Source: Rhyacophila brunnea | Lineage: Eukaryota; Arthropoda; Insecta; Trichoptera; Rhyacophilidae | Reading direction: 5' to 3' | Length of the DNA stretch: 64,000 nt | Assembly: GCA_022495005.1 (NCBI GenBank) | Contig: JAGYXB010000196.1 | Span: forward strand, 558,001 to 622,000 | Part shown: piece by piece, positions 34,501-45,389 of the stretch | Numbering within the stretch: position 1 is the first letter of the stretch | How the letters are laid out: each line of letters begins with the position of its first letter | Position numbers and translations under genes: made by a program | The notes under the pieces: generated by a model | Seen by the model: the letters and a program-made list of their open reading frames with translations, nothing else | The model's database searches: none | Told to the model about the DNA's origin: nothing

Positions 34501-37500
34501 GGTTTTACATTGATTTGATCCTGCTATGGGATTCAAATTCGAGACTTAGGATTTTGAAAGCGAATTCTCTGCTACTATACCAATGCTAGGGCTAAACTCT
34601 AATGCAAGACATCGGTGAAGACTGATTAGGTATAGACCAGTGGTTCTGATGTGCGGCCACCACCGCTTTACAGAATAATATTTCAAAAAAATATTTATAA
34701 AAATGGTTGAATACAGATGACTTATGTTCAAATGATCCATAATATGTTTTTGTAATGAGATCATGTGTGAAATAGTCCGTTTCTGAGAAGCTCAATGCAT
34801 AGATTTGTCAACAATTGCTTTATTAATATTGTCCTTTTTTCCTACTACTGTTTACTGTGAAAGATCATTCAGTGTAACGCACTTCATAAAAACAAATATC
34901 GAAGCCAGTTGACAGATGTAAACGTAAAAGCAGCCATGCGGCTCGCATTGGAAAAAAGGAGTATTGAGGAATTTCCATTTGCATTATTTTAAATGTCTTT
35001 TATTAAATGGACATGTCTATAAATAAATTGATCCAATTTTTTTAGTAAATAAAATTTAGCTTCAATTTTTTCAATCACAACAAAAGTGAAATTTGGTGCG
35101 GCCACCGGACGTTTCCATAGAACTGTCAGTGTCAATTGTGCGGCCACAGTTAAATTTCACATGAGAACCACTGGTATAGGCTATTATTATGAAAAAAACT
35201 TACTAAGGCTAATGATTCATTTAATTACAAGTTATTTCACTTTGCATATTGACTGCTTAATCTGCAAACTGGCCAACTCCATTTGGGCAAATTCGAGGTC
35301 TTAGTGTCAAACAACACTATCTACAAAAGTGCAACTTTACAGGAGAGCCTAAAATCGTTATTTTAGATTCTTGTAACGCAACAAGGGAAATGTTTATTTA
35401 AAACCTAATGTTCATATTTTATAATTTATTGTGTATTGTACGTTTATCTTGCTTATGATGATGTTAAAATTTATAGGGATAGTTTTTAAAAAATATAAAA
35501 ACAAGGGTAACTTATGTAGTTAGCGTTAAACTTTACTAACGATTTAATAAGAAATTAGAAAAGATTGACATAACGTTGTTTGACTATCATGTAGCCGTAA
35601 ATGTAAAACAACGTTATCTCAAAAAAAAAAAAAACACTTTTTTGTAGATAACGTTGTCTGACTTTAAGCACTCGAATTGTTCAGGAAGGAGAAAAAACAT
35701 AATAATTTTAACTATCGAATGGAATTTAACAATTTATTGTAACAAATAAGTTGTACTATGAATTAATACTCTATTTCAGCTTCCTTTTTATTGTATAAAG
35801 AAATTTTATATAAAGAACGGAGTTGTTCCATTTACGACATTGGAAATTTGGCACCTGCAGTTGGCTGTTTTGTTTGAAGAACGATAACACATTTATTTAC
35901 AGGTTTAGGAGTTTGAAATTTTGTGTGAGCATAGAAAACATGCTTTATAACAAAATGCCATCAAAATCTCATTTTTGGTCAAAAGTGCAGTTGGCTGGTT
36001 TGCAGATTAAACAGTCGGTATGCAGTGATAAGTTCATACTATCGTACTGAGATTTTGTCAGAGCCACACCGAGATTATCATGTATTTAGAATATTTACTT
36101 GGTAAAGGTAGGCTGTTAAGATCCAATATAAATATGTAGTGCACACTAAACTTTGACAGTCAAACATGTTTGTTTTCATTTAAGATTACAATGTGTAAAT
36201 ATTGTTTTGTTAGTTTTTAATTTGTTGACCACGTTGCGTTTAATTACTATTTAATTACCGCATTTAAATAACATGCTAATTATATCGAAAGGCCAATTAA
36301 TGAGGGCACAAACGGGTGTACCGTCCACGTGGGAAGGATTAAAATTTAATTAAACCCTGCCTAATCTAAGCCATAGTAGATAGATAATGGTCAAACAATA
36401 TTCATTATGTATAAAATATCTAAAATTATGCCATTATACCATTAATACACAAACCTTGGCCCAAAATGGCATTTGTTGCGACCCAAAATAACAAGTACTT
36501 CATTACCAATATATCTTTATTTTTATCACTTACAATGATTATTATGATAAACACTTATCCACTGTGGCCCGTGAAAAATTTAAAAAAAACTAGCGAACAC
36601 CATCTGTAATATGTATTCTTAATTCAACGAAAACAAATAAGTATGAATGAAAAAGTGTGCACTATTTTTGTCAGATCGCCCATAGCATACTAAAAACTAT
36701 TATAGTTTGCTTTAGGCAGGGTTTGATTGAATTTGAAAAACTAATCAGCACCATCTGCAAATTAATTGTATTCTTCGTTCAATGAAAACAAGGAAGTATG
36801 ACTGACAAAGTTTAGTGTGTACTATTTATGTTGAATCTTAACAGCCTACCTCCACCCCTCGCCACTGATATGTAGTACCTGTGTGACATGTATTATAATA
36901 AAACGTCCGAACCGGCCGCTATTTTGTCTATCTTTGGCTATCAATTCTATCACACAGTGTTTTGGAATTATTATCAAGACGTGGTTAAAAACAAAAATGT
37001 TCTTATGTCTGTATAGTTATAACTTCTTGATTTTTTAATGTGAAATTCAATGATTAACGGAACTGATTATAAACTTCTTTCGTTTTAGATATTCTGCTAT
37101 TCCGAAAGAATGGGAGCCGCCGGCGCCCCAGCCTTTCAATGTCCAGACTGACCTGCAGTATTATTTAATGGAGCCCGATGCGTACGACCAGTTCTGCGTC
37201 GGGATCGGCACCGGAGTGTCTCTTCAAATCTGGCAGAACTCGCAACCGGAGCCTGTCATTCTTCAGGACAGACCCGTGAGTTTGAAACCCTTTGCAATTG
37301 TATAAATTTTCCCCTCCATTTCTATGTGGTGTAAGGAAAACTAAAAAACAAATAGTTGGTGATTCTCAACGGACGCCAGAAATACTATATAAATTATGTA
37401 TGATATCTTAATTTGTGAATTTGCTAACTCTACTTTTGTCGAAAAATGACTTAACTGGTTCCTATGCCGTCAGCGAGTTACAAATTTCGTGAGTTATCTC

Positions 37501-40500
37501 GTCCGACTTTAAACTCAAATTATTAGCCACTGTCGATTGATTTGCATAATCTAAAAAATTAAACGTACAGTGACATCTGTTTGAATAATTATGAAATACT
37601 AAGCTACAAGTTATCGGTATTACAGTGATTTTAGAAAAGCTTCGCTCTACATTCAACGTGTGTCGTTAGAAATCTGCGGCTTGTCAGATACTGCCATAGT
37701 AATATCGTGAGGCATGTAAAAGGTAGACTGCATTTTTTTTCAGCATTCAATACACATGCTATTAAAATTATACTTGCAATGCACAATAGTAATAAACAGT
37801 GGTAGTGTAATATTATTGTGTTTTCTTTTACCTATTGTGCTGATTTTTTCAAAAAAAGGTCATCGTCCCATGTGTGGCTCGCCTAAAATTTTAAAATTCT
37901 TATTTTGCTCGAGATAGACTAAAGGTTGGGCACCATTGGTTTTAACAGCCCCTCTCTTGGCTGTGTTAACTTTTAGAGTACTTACAAGATCAATAAGAAA
38001 GGTAGGGTGTTTAAAAATATTACCATATCAACACTAATAATTATTACAAATGGTAGCATTTCTAGCCAGGAGAAAAACATTATAGCAGCGGTTAAAGTGA
38101 CTTGCCCGAACCCCAGTATTTTCACTTATAAATGACATCACCTAAACATTTTAATGGTTACGTTGTAATTTTCATTTGCCTGCCTTTTTTCAGGAATGGT
38201 CAGAGACGTACGCCACATGGTCTCCGCTGGGAACGTACCTGGCCACCTTCCACTGGCGAGGAGTCGCCCTATGGGCCGGCCCCAAGTTCTCCCAGTTCCA
38301 GAAGTTCAGTCATCCGTACGCGCGCTTCATCAGCTTCTCCCCCTGCGAAAACTACCTCGTCACCTTCTGTCCCAACAATGATAAACCTGACGAGAAAAAA
38401 CTCATCATCTGGGATATCAGGTAATGTTTCAAGATTAAAATTAAACAAGGTGTTGAAAACGTCGACGTTTGGTGCCAAAATATATTAATGTAAAAAAGGA
38501 CTCATGGACTACGTATTGATTCAATTAGCTGTGATTCATTTCACATTATACGTTAATTATTTTTGCCGAAATCTGTCTAAACTGCAAGCATTTCAACACA
38601 ATTACACTTAATCAATCAAACACCATAGATTGTTAAATCCAAACAAATATTATCAAGATAAACCCTGAAAAAACTTACATTTGTCCAAATTACCACTCTT
38701 TATTGGTCATGAATCGTTGTTTCTCTTCAGCAAGGACTTCATCCGCTACTGACTGACAATAATTAGCACACTTTGTTTTTATTATAGGACCGGTCAAGAG
38801 AAGCGTAGTTTCCCTCCCCCCGAAGACTATACGATATGGCCCATCTTCCGATGGAGTAAGGACGACAAGTTCTTCGCCTGGATGGGACCCGACTTGCTGT
38901 CAGTCTACGCTACCCCCAGCTTTGGATTGTTGGAAAAGAAGTCCATCAAGGTTCCTGGAATTAGGTAACTAGCTGCGTTAGATTGGAATAATTGACAATT
39001 AAATGAGTTTAAGTGATGTTAAATTTGTTAGGAGCAGTTCACATACCTATTTATGCATGGAAAAGGATTCACCGCTGAATTAGATGATATTTTAGTTCAA
39101 AAATAAGCTTAGTTGCGAATATCATTAAGTCGAGTTGTATTTGTTTTAAAGTCTACAAGTTGGATGCTTAGTCGCCAATCTGAATTATTAAATTAATGAT
39201 AATATATTATTTTAAACTATGTTTGATAATTTCATGTAGAAATTGTTGAAAATTTTTGATGTAAGTACAGTTGGCGACAGCAACTATAGCAATAATCACA
39301 CTATCGATAGGAATGGATCGAATTCGAATCTCTTAGCTTGAGTCAGTTATTCAAAACGAATTCTTGCATAATATGCTCATGTTGATTTTCGCTATTACAG
39401 GGACTTTAGCTGGTCTCCGACCGATAACATTCTGGCCTACTGGGTGTCTGAAGACAAGGATGTACCGGCTAGGGTGACCCTTCTGGAAATCCCCAGCCGT
39501 TTCGAGATCCGATCCAAGAATTTGTTCAACGTGGCCGATTGCAAGATCCACTGGCAGAAGAGCGGCGATTATCTGTGCGTGAAGGTCGACCGTTACTCCA
39601 AGAGCCGAAAGGACAGATCCGATGTCAAATACTCTGGGATGTACTACAACTTCGAAATATTCCACATGAGAGAGAAAGAGATCCCGGTGGATTCCGTGGA
39701 GATCAAGGAACCCATCCACGCTTTCGCTTGGGAGCCGGTCGGTTCCAAGTTCTCCATCATTCACGGGGACATGGCGAATATTTGTATTAGTTTCTATGGT
39801 GTGAACGCCGGACAGGCGCCGTCGCTGCTCAAGAAGTTTGAGAAGAAACCGTACAATCATCTCTTCTGGGCACCTTCTGGACAGTTTATCGTGTTGGCCA
39901 ATCTGGGTGTCACCGGTGGCGCCTTGGAGTTTTTGGACACGTATGATTTTACTGTCATGAACACCGGTGATCATTATCAGGTTGGTAGCAAAATTCCTTT
40001 GACTTTTTTTACCATGAAATGTAAACCTAGCTGATCTTTGTGACACTCAAAAGGTGGGTCCATTGGGCAGAGATGGCAAATGAAAAAGTATGCAAACTTG
40101 ACACAACTGCAAATCATCAACTTTTTGTATCAGGTAGACTGCGAAATCTTTAACGTGAGACCTGGCGGCGGCGCTCGTGTTGTATCTTGTCTATGGTTTT
40201 CGATTTCGAAGTATTGTAAGTAATGAAACGCGAGAGGAGGGGATCTAGTTCTCCAAGCCGCCGCCTATCACCGTAAAGATTTCACACTAGTGTAGTTATT
40301 AGCAATTACTTGCAAGAATGGCAGTTAGATTGGTAGTTTAATGGATAAGAGCTATTATCCAGAAAATAGGGAATGTGAGTTCAAATCCACTGAAATCAAA
40401 AAATTCTAACGTAGGTATTTTGAAGTTTTTAAAAATCATGTATATTTTATTTATTTTCATTTGGTCATGTTTATTACAATAGTTGAATTTGTTGTCTTCA

Positions 40501-43500
40501 GATGTCTGGTATTGAATGGGATCCGACTGGACGTTATGTTGTGACAGGAGTCTCATCGCTGAAATGCAAAATGGACTGCGGCTATTTCATGTGGTCCTTC
40601 CAAGGAAAGATTCTGCGACGGTAAGTAAATCTTATATAAAACAAAAATAATATTTTAGTAGTGTAACATGAAAACTACAATAGGGTTGTTGAAACAGCTA
40701 TCAAATAATCCGCAAATAAATCTCCGCGTGTCAAGCAACAGTTGTCGTATTACACACCCGCAAACTGTCATAATATGTCATTCATTTTGCGAAATGTTTA
40801 ACAAATTAACAATGTAATGTACCTTTGTACAATGTAATATATATTATAAATGCCATATTATGTAATACAACAATAATTACTTACCTTGATAATATAGTGT
40901 ATATATAGTTTCAGTTAGACGACATCTTTTTTTAGGTTAAGCAAATGTCAAAAAAATGTCTGTTCAACAGGTATTAATTGTTTGTTATCTTGCAATGTAG
41001 ATAGCCTTGTATACTGAATTAATCCTAAAGTTATCAGATCAAGAAAATAACAGAAATATATTACAGTGTTTCACTAGATAGTTAGAATAGCTCTGCTTGA
41101 AATTATCCCCACTTTATTTAACTTGGTATGTCTCGCACTAGTGATTACTCAATTTTCTTTGATTCTCGAGAATTCCCTAATTCAAAGAATATTTAATTCT
41201 CGAGCAGCCCTTTTACCAATCTCGAATTCACGAGAAATTTTGACAAAGAGCTCCGAAAGCTTTTTTTTCGATATATGTACCACTAAATTAACTGTAAGGC
41301 ATAATTGCATTATAGTTGATTTGGCATATTCAACCCATTTTTGACAGGGTTTGTGACATAGGCGTATCAAGGGTGTTTGCCGTAAGCTGGATTCATACTA
41401 GACTTACGTGGCATGTCGTGATGGATCAGAAGCACATTGGAAGCCTATATTTTGTATGAAGGCGTGTATACTATTCTGACGCCGTCTGTCGTGACGTAAA
41501 TTGCTAGACTCGCATCTGTGCTCCCACCACCGCTCTGATGCGACACTCTAGTGTGAACGCCGTCAATTACGGCATACACCTGCAGAGGATGAACTTATCG
41601 AATTGATTCAAATTCGTAAGGAACACAAACATTTAAAGACCAATGTGTGAGAAGTGCTGCCTGGGAGTCTGACGAAAGGATTTCTTCATCGTCCTCGTTC
41701 TTTCACAAGACAGTGAAATTCTCTTTTATTGCCTCTTAGTTTGTTTATGCGATGAACCCAAAGTCTTCTTTTCTTCTTTTTTCCCCCCATAAGTTAAGCT
41801 AACAGAAGAAATGCGAGGTCTTCTTCAAAGTCACTGTCTGAATCGGAATCTAACATTTTGTTCGTCCTATCGTACTGAAAGCTACGACTGTAATGATTCA
41901 AAATAGGATCAGTAGGCATCACAACACGACACATAGATGTGCACGCTAGCAGTAACGTCAGAGCCCATCACGACACGACATATAAGTCTAGTATGAATCC
42001 GGCTTTATGTTTCAAAGCCAAGCTTAAATCAGAAAATAATACTAAATTTTCATGTGGTTTACAGAGTTGCCAAGGAAGGTTTTGCGCAGTTCCTGTGGCG
42101 CCCACGGCCCCCGACCCTGCTCTCCGCTCAGCTTCAGAAGGAAATCCAAAAGAACCTGAAGAAGTACTCAGCACAGTTTGAGTCCAAGGATCGGTTGCGG
42201 CTGACCAAGGCGTCTAAGGAGCTGGTGGCCAAGCGGGCCGAGCTCATGAAGAAGTACGAAGAGTACCGAGCTTCCAAGGTCAAGGAATGGGAAGACCAGA
42301 AGCCGAGGAGATTGGAGCTTAGGAATTGTAAGTTATATTTTAACAGTTTTTATTTAATCCTTTCAGCGCTGACGGCACACCTGTTGTTTCCTCATTAGTT
42401 GGCCATTCGATATAATTAGCATGTTATTTAAATGTGGTAATTAAATAGTAATTAAGTGCCCCGCGGTGAAGAAGTTAATTACTGTTTTTTTTTTTTTAAT
42501 TATTTCTGTTGTATTTGAGTTTACATTAAGTGTACTGTGACAAGTCTTTAACTATGGTGAAGAAAGCCTTGAAAAGTTAATTCTGTGAGTGAAAGGAAGA
42601 GGACGATAAATTTTAAATATCGAAAAATGAAAATGAAACTACATTGATATGCATAAATGAAAAAAAGGATGCGTCAAATGAGCGCATCTGAATTACTAAA
42701 TTCCATACAGTAACATCAGAATTCCCTTACAGAATTGTCCAAAAATCAATCTTCTTTTCGCCTTTTGCACACGGAATTGTTTTGAGCAGTGTGCATGGTA
42801 AAAAGTGAACACCTATGAGGTGGAGTGCGGACGAGTTAACTCGCGGGTTCTTGTAAACGTCATAACTTCTGAATGAACTATTTGTGTATATTTTCCAAAC
42901 AATATTTATCATTTTAGTGTGTAAATATTCATGATAAACTCGAGAAACATGTTGATTTGGTAAATTTTCACAAATATTAAATCATTCTGTTTCTATTTCA
43001 TATTTTTTAAGGTATTTATTTTATTCCAAAAATAGCTGGCCTACAAGTGTCCACCTAGTAAAAATTGGCTGGCAGTGATAAAGGACCAAATACACTCTAT
43101 GACGATCGGGCACATATATGTCATGAGCGTTTTAGTGTCTATGATCAAATCTATGCCATTCCGTTTACATATAAGCGAATATTATGTCAAAAAAATCTAT
43201 GACAGGCGTGACAAGGAACGAGTGTCACACAAAATTATCGAGGTGTTTACACTGAGCCGAAAAACTATGACATTGAAGGCTGTCATAGATCGTTTGACAT
43301 ATATGTGACAGTCTATGACATCGTATTTACACTTTGAAAAGTGACAGCATCCAATCCACCACAAGGCTTGCGCTTGCAAAGGATAGGGAAAGTTGGAGAA
43401 GGCTGTACCAGAGTGATTACGATCCTCGATTGGTGACAAAGAGGAAGAGTAATTTACACTGCAATTTTTAGAAGAGTATATTATTTGATACTTTTGCTGA

Positions 43501-44006
43501 TATGACAGTTATAACTGACGAATCAATGTCATCAGTGAGCTATTGAAATTTCATCGAATTAGTGTGTCATTGTCATTAATGTGTACCTATTCATCAGTAG
43601 TAATATTGTACTATCTTACGTATACCTGACAAGTGTACTCTTTTTCTCTGATCTCCACAGCCTACCTCTTTCCAAAAGTAACCCTTCGCCACTGATGGAT
43701 GGATACCACTTATTCACTGGACAATATAAATGTTCGCCTATTATTGTGCAATTTACTGGTGCAAGTATGATTTCTATAGTTGACCAAGTGTCATGTATTA
43801 ATTTCTTTTGAGATGTGTCCCATGAGTAATATTGTGTATAAAATCACAACAAAATATATACGTCATCCAAATTATTTGGTTTACAATTTAATTATGTACA
43901 TTTTTTAACAGATGTGGACACTGATGAATTAGATTCAGATACGAAGAATGTGGAAGAAGAGTCGGTGGAATTCTTTATCAAGGAAGAGATAACCGTGATC
44001 GAGTAG
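31408..44006 (+). CDS. eIF3b: eIF3b: translation initiation factor 3 subunit B (nine coding exons)
   Basis: eIF3b is a scaffold of the eIF3 complex that binds the 40S ribosomal subunit in the cytoplasm. In known orthologues its N terminus and RRM contact eIF3a and eIF3j, and its C-terminal helix contacts eIF3i and eIF3g. Joining 31408-31534, 31759-32077, 37089-37275, 38194-38420, 38788-38964, 39401-39980, 40502-40620, 42065-42327 and 43912-44006 gives 2094 bases, 697 residues plus stop, with no internal stop. This is close to the roughly 690 of fly orthologues and shorter than the human protein, which has a longer N terminus. Features: acidic N terminus (residues 1-57), RRM (about 60-145; RNP2-like VIVVDG, RNP1-like GYIFLEY at 109-115), WD40-type propeller (about 160-560) with [10 protein letters not shown] and [20 protein letters not shown], then [12 protein letters not shown] and an acidic tail with VDTDELDS. 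The ATG has A at -3 and G at +4. All introns are GT-AG. Confidence 0.97.
31759..32077 (+). CDS. eIF3b: eIF3b coding exon 2 (RRM)
   Basis: Residues 43-149. Holds the whole [12 protein letters not shown], the helix [26 protein letters not shown] and LLVNLFTDF. Acceptor TTTTCACAG, donor GTGAGT. The intron before it is only 224 bases; the one after it is 5011. Confidence 0.95.
32755..33090 (+). mobile_element. hAT-like N3 fragment in intron 2
   Basis: Matches N3 from TTTTCATTCATACTTATTTG through CCCTGCCTAAACCAAAC to GGATCCACCCTACCTCCAC. The left terminus is absent and the final CGCCACTG is lost. Confidence 0.65.
34137..34505 (-). mobile_element. TA-flanked MITE M2, copy 2, in intron 2
   Basis: Ends AGCCTCAATCACATTGAGC and GCTCAATGTAATTGAGGTT with TA at both outer edges (34135-36 and 34506-07). 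The interior is the reverse of the 23911 copy, with the same palindrome CTACTGCGCAGACGCAGTAG. The two copies are similar enough to suggest fairly recent spread. Confidence 0.86.
34638..35173 (+). mobile_element. hAT element N9 with transposase C-terminal remnant
   Basis: Starts CAGTGGTTCTGATGTGCGGC, ends TTCACATGAGAACCACTG. Flanks GTATAGAC (34630-34637) and GTATAGGC (35174-35181) match at 7 of 8. TGCGGCCAC recurs inside both ends. Unlike most elements here it keeps coding sequence (34842-34990), so it is a deletion derivative of an autonomous hAT. It lies in eIF3b intron 2, sense orientation. Confidence 0.88.
34842..34990 (+). pseudogene. hAT transposase dimerisation-domain remnant
   Basis: The plus strand reads [18 protein letters not shown], then after a one-base shift [22 protein letters not shown]. 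The ERSFS...K tract followed by a leucine/alanine-rich helix matches the C-terminal dimerisation region of hAT transposases. The shift and the loss of all upstream domains make it inactive. Confidence 0.7.
36090..36867 (+). mobile_element. hAT-like element N3 with nested repeat, intron 2
   Basis: Left GGTAAAGGTAGGCTGTTAAG; right ACCCCTCGCCACTG. Flanks GTATTTAG (36082-36089) and ATATGTAG (36868-36875) match at 6 of 8. It is longer than other N3 copies partly because repeat R2 lies within it at about 36225-36345. The right end is 221 bases upstream of exon 3. Confidence 0.72.
36225..36345 (-). repeat. Dispersed repeat R2, copy 1
   Basis: TTAATTACTATTTAATTACC, then CATTTAAATAACATGCTAAT, TATATCGAAAGGCCAA and GGTGTACCGTC reappear inverted at 42355-42480. 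It lies inside an N3 element. Class unknown. Confidence 0.75.
37089..37275 (+). CDS. eIF3b: eIF3b coding exon 3
   Basis: Residues 149-211, start of the propeller: [30 protein letters not shown] and a blade strand [10 protein letters not shown]. Acceptor TTTTAG, donor CCC|GTGAGT, phase 0 end. Confidence 0.94.
37440..37715 (-). repeat. Repeat R3, copy 1, in intron 3
   Basis: Contains GAGTTATCTCG, GCCACTGTCGATTGATTTGC, TAATTATGAAATACTAAGC and CATAGTAATATCGTGAGG, all present in inverted order and orientation at 45390-45680. No terminal duplication was found. Confidence 0.75.
38194..38420 (+). CDS. eIF3b: eIF3b coding exon 4
   Basis: Residues 212-287 ([49 protein letters not shown]). Two propeller blades with the W-S-P and SPCE turn motifs typical of eIF3b. 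The donor AG|GTAATG splits an Arg codon. Two overlapping frames with ORFs here are shadows. Confidence 0.95.
38788..38964 (+). CDS. eIF3b: eIF3b coding exon 5
   Basis: Residues 287-346: [57 protein letters not shown]. Split Arg codons at both ends keep the frame. Shows the WPIFRWS blade motif conserved from yeast to man. Confidence 0.95.
39401..39980 (+). CDS. eIF3b: eIF3b coding exon 6 (largest)
   Basis: Residues 346-539, the most conserved part: [87 protein letters not shown]. The donor is CAG|GTTGGT, weaker than the GTRAGT form of most others. Read-through would stop after 17 residues. The long minus-strand ORF opposite is a shadow. Confidence 0.96.
40326..40398 (+). tRNA. tRNA-like sequence in intron 6 (pseudogene or SINE head)
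   Basis: TAGTTTAATGG fits box A and GAGTTCAAATCC fits box B at normal spacing. A CTATT/AATAG stem could be an anticodon arm, but its loop is 8 rather than 7, and the T-arm stem and acceptor pair poorly. Most likely a decayed tRNA pseudogene or tRNA-derived SINE. Confidence 0.4.
40502..40620 (+). CDS. eIF3b: eIF3b coding exon 7
   Basis: Residues 540-579: [40 protein letters not shown]. Contains the [11 protein letters not shown] blade signature. Donor GTAAGT. Confidence 0.95.
41385..42005. mobile_element. TA-flanked long-TIR element in intron 7
   Basis: Left GCTGGATTCATACTAGACTT and right, in reverse, GCCGGATTCATACTAGACTT, each followed by a CATGTCGTGATGG-like tract, give about 40-base terminal repeats. 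TA is present at 41383-84 and 42006-07. The element ends 59 bases before exon 8, so part of the branch-point region of intron 7 is close to or inside it. Non-coding; Tc1/mariner-type target preference. Confidence 0.8.
42065..42327 (+). CDS. eIF3b: eIF3b coding exon 8
   Basis: Residues 579-667: [15 protein letters not shown], then a charged helix region [48 protein letters not shown]. The conserved [12 protein letters not shown] closes the propeller, and the following Lys/Glu-rich helix is the C-terminal partner-binding part. Acceptor TTTACAG, donor GTAAGT. Confidence 0.95.
42355..42480 (+). repeat. Dispersed repeat R2, copy 2, in intron 8
   Basis: Inverted counterpart of 36225-36345: GACGGCACACCTG, TTGGCCATTCGATATAATTA, GCATGTTATTTAAATG, GGTAATTAAATAGTAATTAA. 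Starts only about 28 bases after the exon 8 donor. Confidence 0.75.
43345..43460 (+). pseudogene. Possible LINE C-terminal fragment in intron 8
   Basis: One frame reads [19 protein letters not shown], like the 'A.DR..WR.L' terminal segment of RTE/CR1-type retrotransposon proteins. Short and isolated, so tentative. Confidence 0.4.
43661..43694 (+). mobile_element. hAT-like N3 right-end fragment, intron 8
   Basis: AGCCTACCTC followed by ACCCTTCGCCACTG with a small insertion between them. Only the terminus is left. Confidence 0.6.
43912..44006 (+). CDS. eIF3b: eIF3b coding exon 9 and stop
   Basis: Residues 667-697, an acidic tail [12 protein letters not shown]...[10 protein letters not shown] ending in TVIE and [11 protein letters not shown] is near-identical to the vertebrate protein, which fixes the frame. 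Acceptor TTTTTTAACAG. Confidence 0.95.
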
Positions 44007-44192
44007 TCGGCACGGCCGCGCAACACACCGGCTTCGGTCGCTGTCCGTCTCTTTCCGACAGCTGCTGCAGCCATCACTCCATCGCCCTCCGCATCGCCGA
44101 GGGCTGTTTCTGTCGCCGTGCTGACGATACCCCATTTTTAATATTAACATTAACTCTAAGCGGGGTTTTTAATCTGTAACGTCACCTTCGTA

Positions 44193-44198
44193 AATAAA
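44193..44198 (+). terminator. eIF3b: eIF3b poly(A) signal
   Basis: AATAAA lies 187 bases after the stop, followed by a T-rich GTTTATTTTA tract. Expected cleavage is about 44210-44225, giving a short 3' UTR of some 205 bases. Confidence 0.75.
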
Positions 44199-44219
44199 AG
44201 TTTATTTTACAGATATTTA

Positions 44220-45389
44220 AATGAAAATGTTTTTTTTTTATTTTACCTTGTAATCCCAATGTTCCACTTTTTTTCTACCAAAAACAGCTAATCTAGGTTT
44301 GTCTAATCCAAGCGCCATACATAAAATATTATAAGTAATATAACTCTGCAACAACTGAAAAAAATACGTTCATCTTGTTCCTTGTACCAAAAAAAATCCA
44401 CATATGTACAATTTTACTCTGATTGAAGTCTGTAAAAAGATATTTAAAAAATATAGGATAGGTATAGCCTAAATGTATGAAATCGAAGCAAAAAAAGGAC
44501 CACGGGTCCACATATGAAATTAGCTACATGTGACTGCATTGCAGATTCATTTGCTGAAAACGTCACACTACCACTATGACAATTATTTGCCAATTTTCAG
44601 GGTGTATAAAAAGACAATCCGTCAATGAGTAGATACATAGCTAATATTATGTATTGCAACACTTATTATTTTGTTAAAAAATCCTGTAAAATTTGTGCAA
44701 AACTGTTTATAATTGCAGGTAAGTGATCACAATGAACATAACAAAATGGCAGTCATTGCGTGTCAGAAAATTGGAATGCCAACTGAGCAATATTAATAAT
44801 TGTGGAGTTTACCCAAATACGCATGCTTCATGCGTTTGCTAACTAATTTCAAATGTCATAACAGAAATAACGTACAAGACTTCTATTTATAGTCCAAATT
44901 CTTTGGTCTGCATTATGTAAAATTTGTCAATAACTCTAATAATCTGATCGTGATTCCACTCATGAGGATTGCTGGCACGTGGCCATGTCACAAAATAAGT
45001 GCAGGACAAAAAAATATTAAAAGCGATATAACAAATTCGCATATACCTGTGTTTGTGGTACAACAGGCAGTTCTTGAAAATTGAGGAGCTGATGATCGAG
45101 GATTAAATCTCAAGTTTGGAAAATTCACGATATGTCGTTTTTTTAATGGGTGATTGATGCAGAGCAAGGAAGAGAGAAGGAGAATACCCGTATGGTGAAT
45201 TGATTAAATGAAGAATGTGACAGGAGCTTCATTGACGTCAGAAATCAGTCCGGGAACGATCGGAGATAATTGTGAGTAGAATAGACCATGGTCCTTACAA
45301 CTGAGAAGATATTACCTACATTTCTAACAAATTCAATATTAACTCTTAGTAGGTACCCACTGCAGATCCGGTGTTGACCTTTTCTATAC
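44220..45389. other. No recognised feature downstream of eIF3b
   Basis: AT-rich sequence with no ORF, repeat boundary or RNA that I could support. Confidence 0.45.

Larger units (their letters stand above)
32078..37088 (+). other. eIF3b intron 2, colonised by transposons
   Basis: 5011-base GTGAGT...TTTTAG intron. It contains an N3 fragment (32755-33090), MITE M2 (34137-34505), a hAT with a transposase remnant (34638-35173) and an N3 copy (36090-36867). The stretches 32080-32750, 33091-34136 and 35174-36089 show nothing I recognise. Confidence 0.85.

Noticed and set aside
34510..34600. Possible reversed tRNA-like sequence near GGATTCAAATTCGAG
   Set aside because: A box B-like motif alone; arms do not fold.
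39351..40046. 231-codon ORF on the minus strand
   Set aside because: It lies exactly opposite eIF3b exon 6, whose plus-strand frame is strongly conserved; the minus frame is a codon-bias shadow with no domain.
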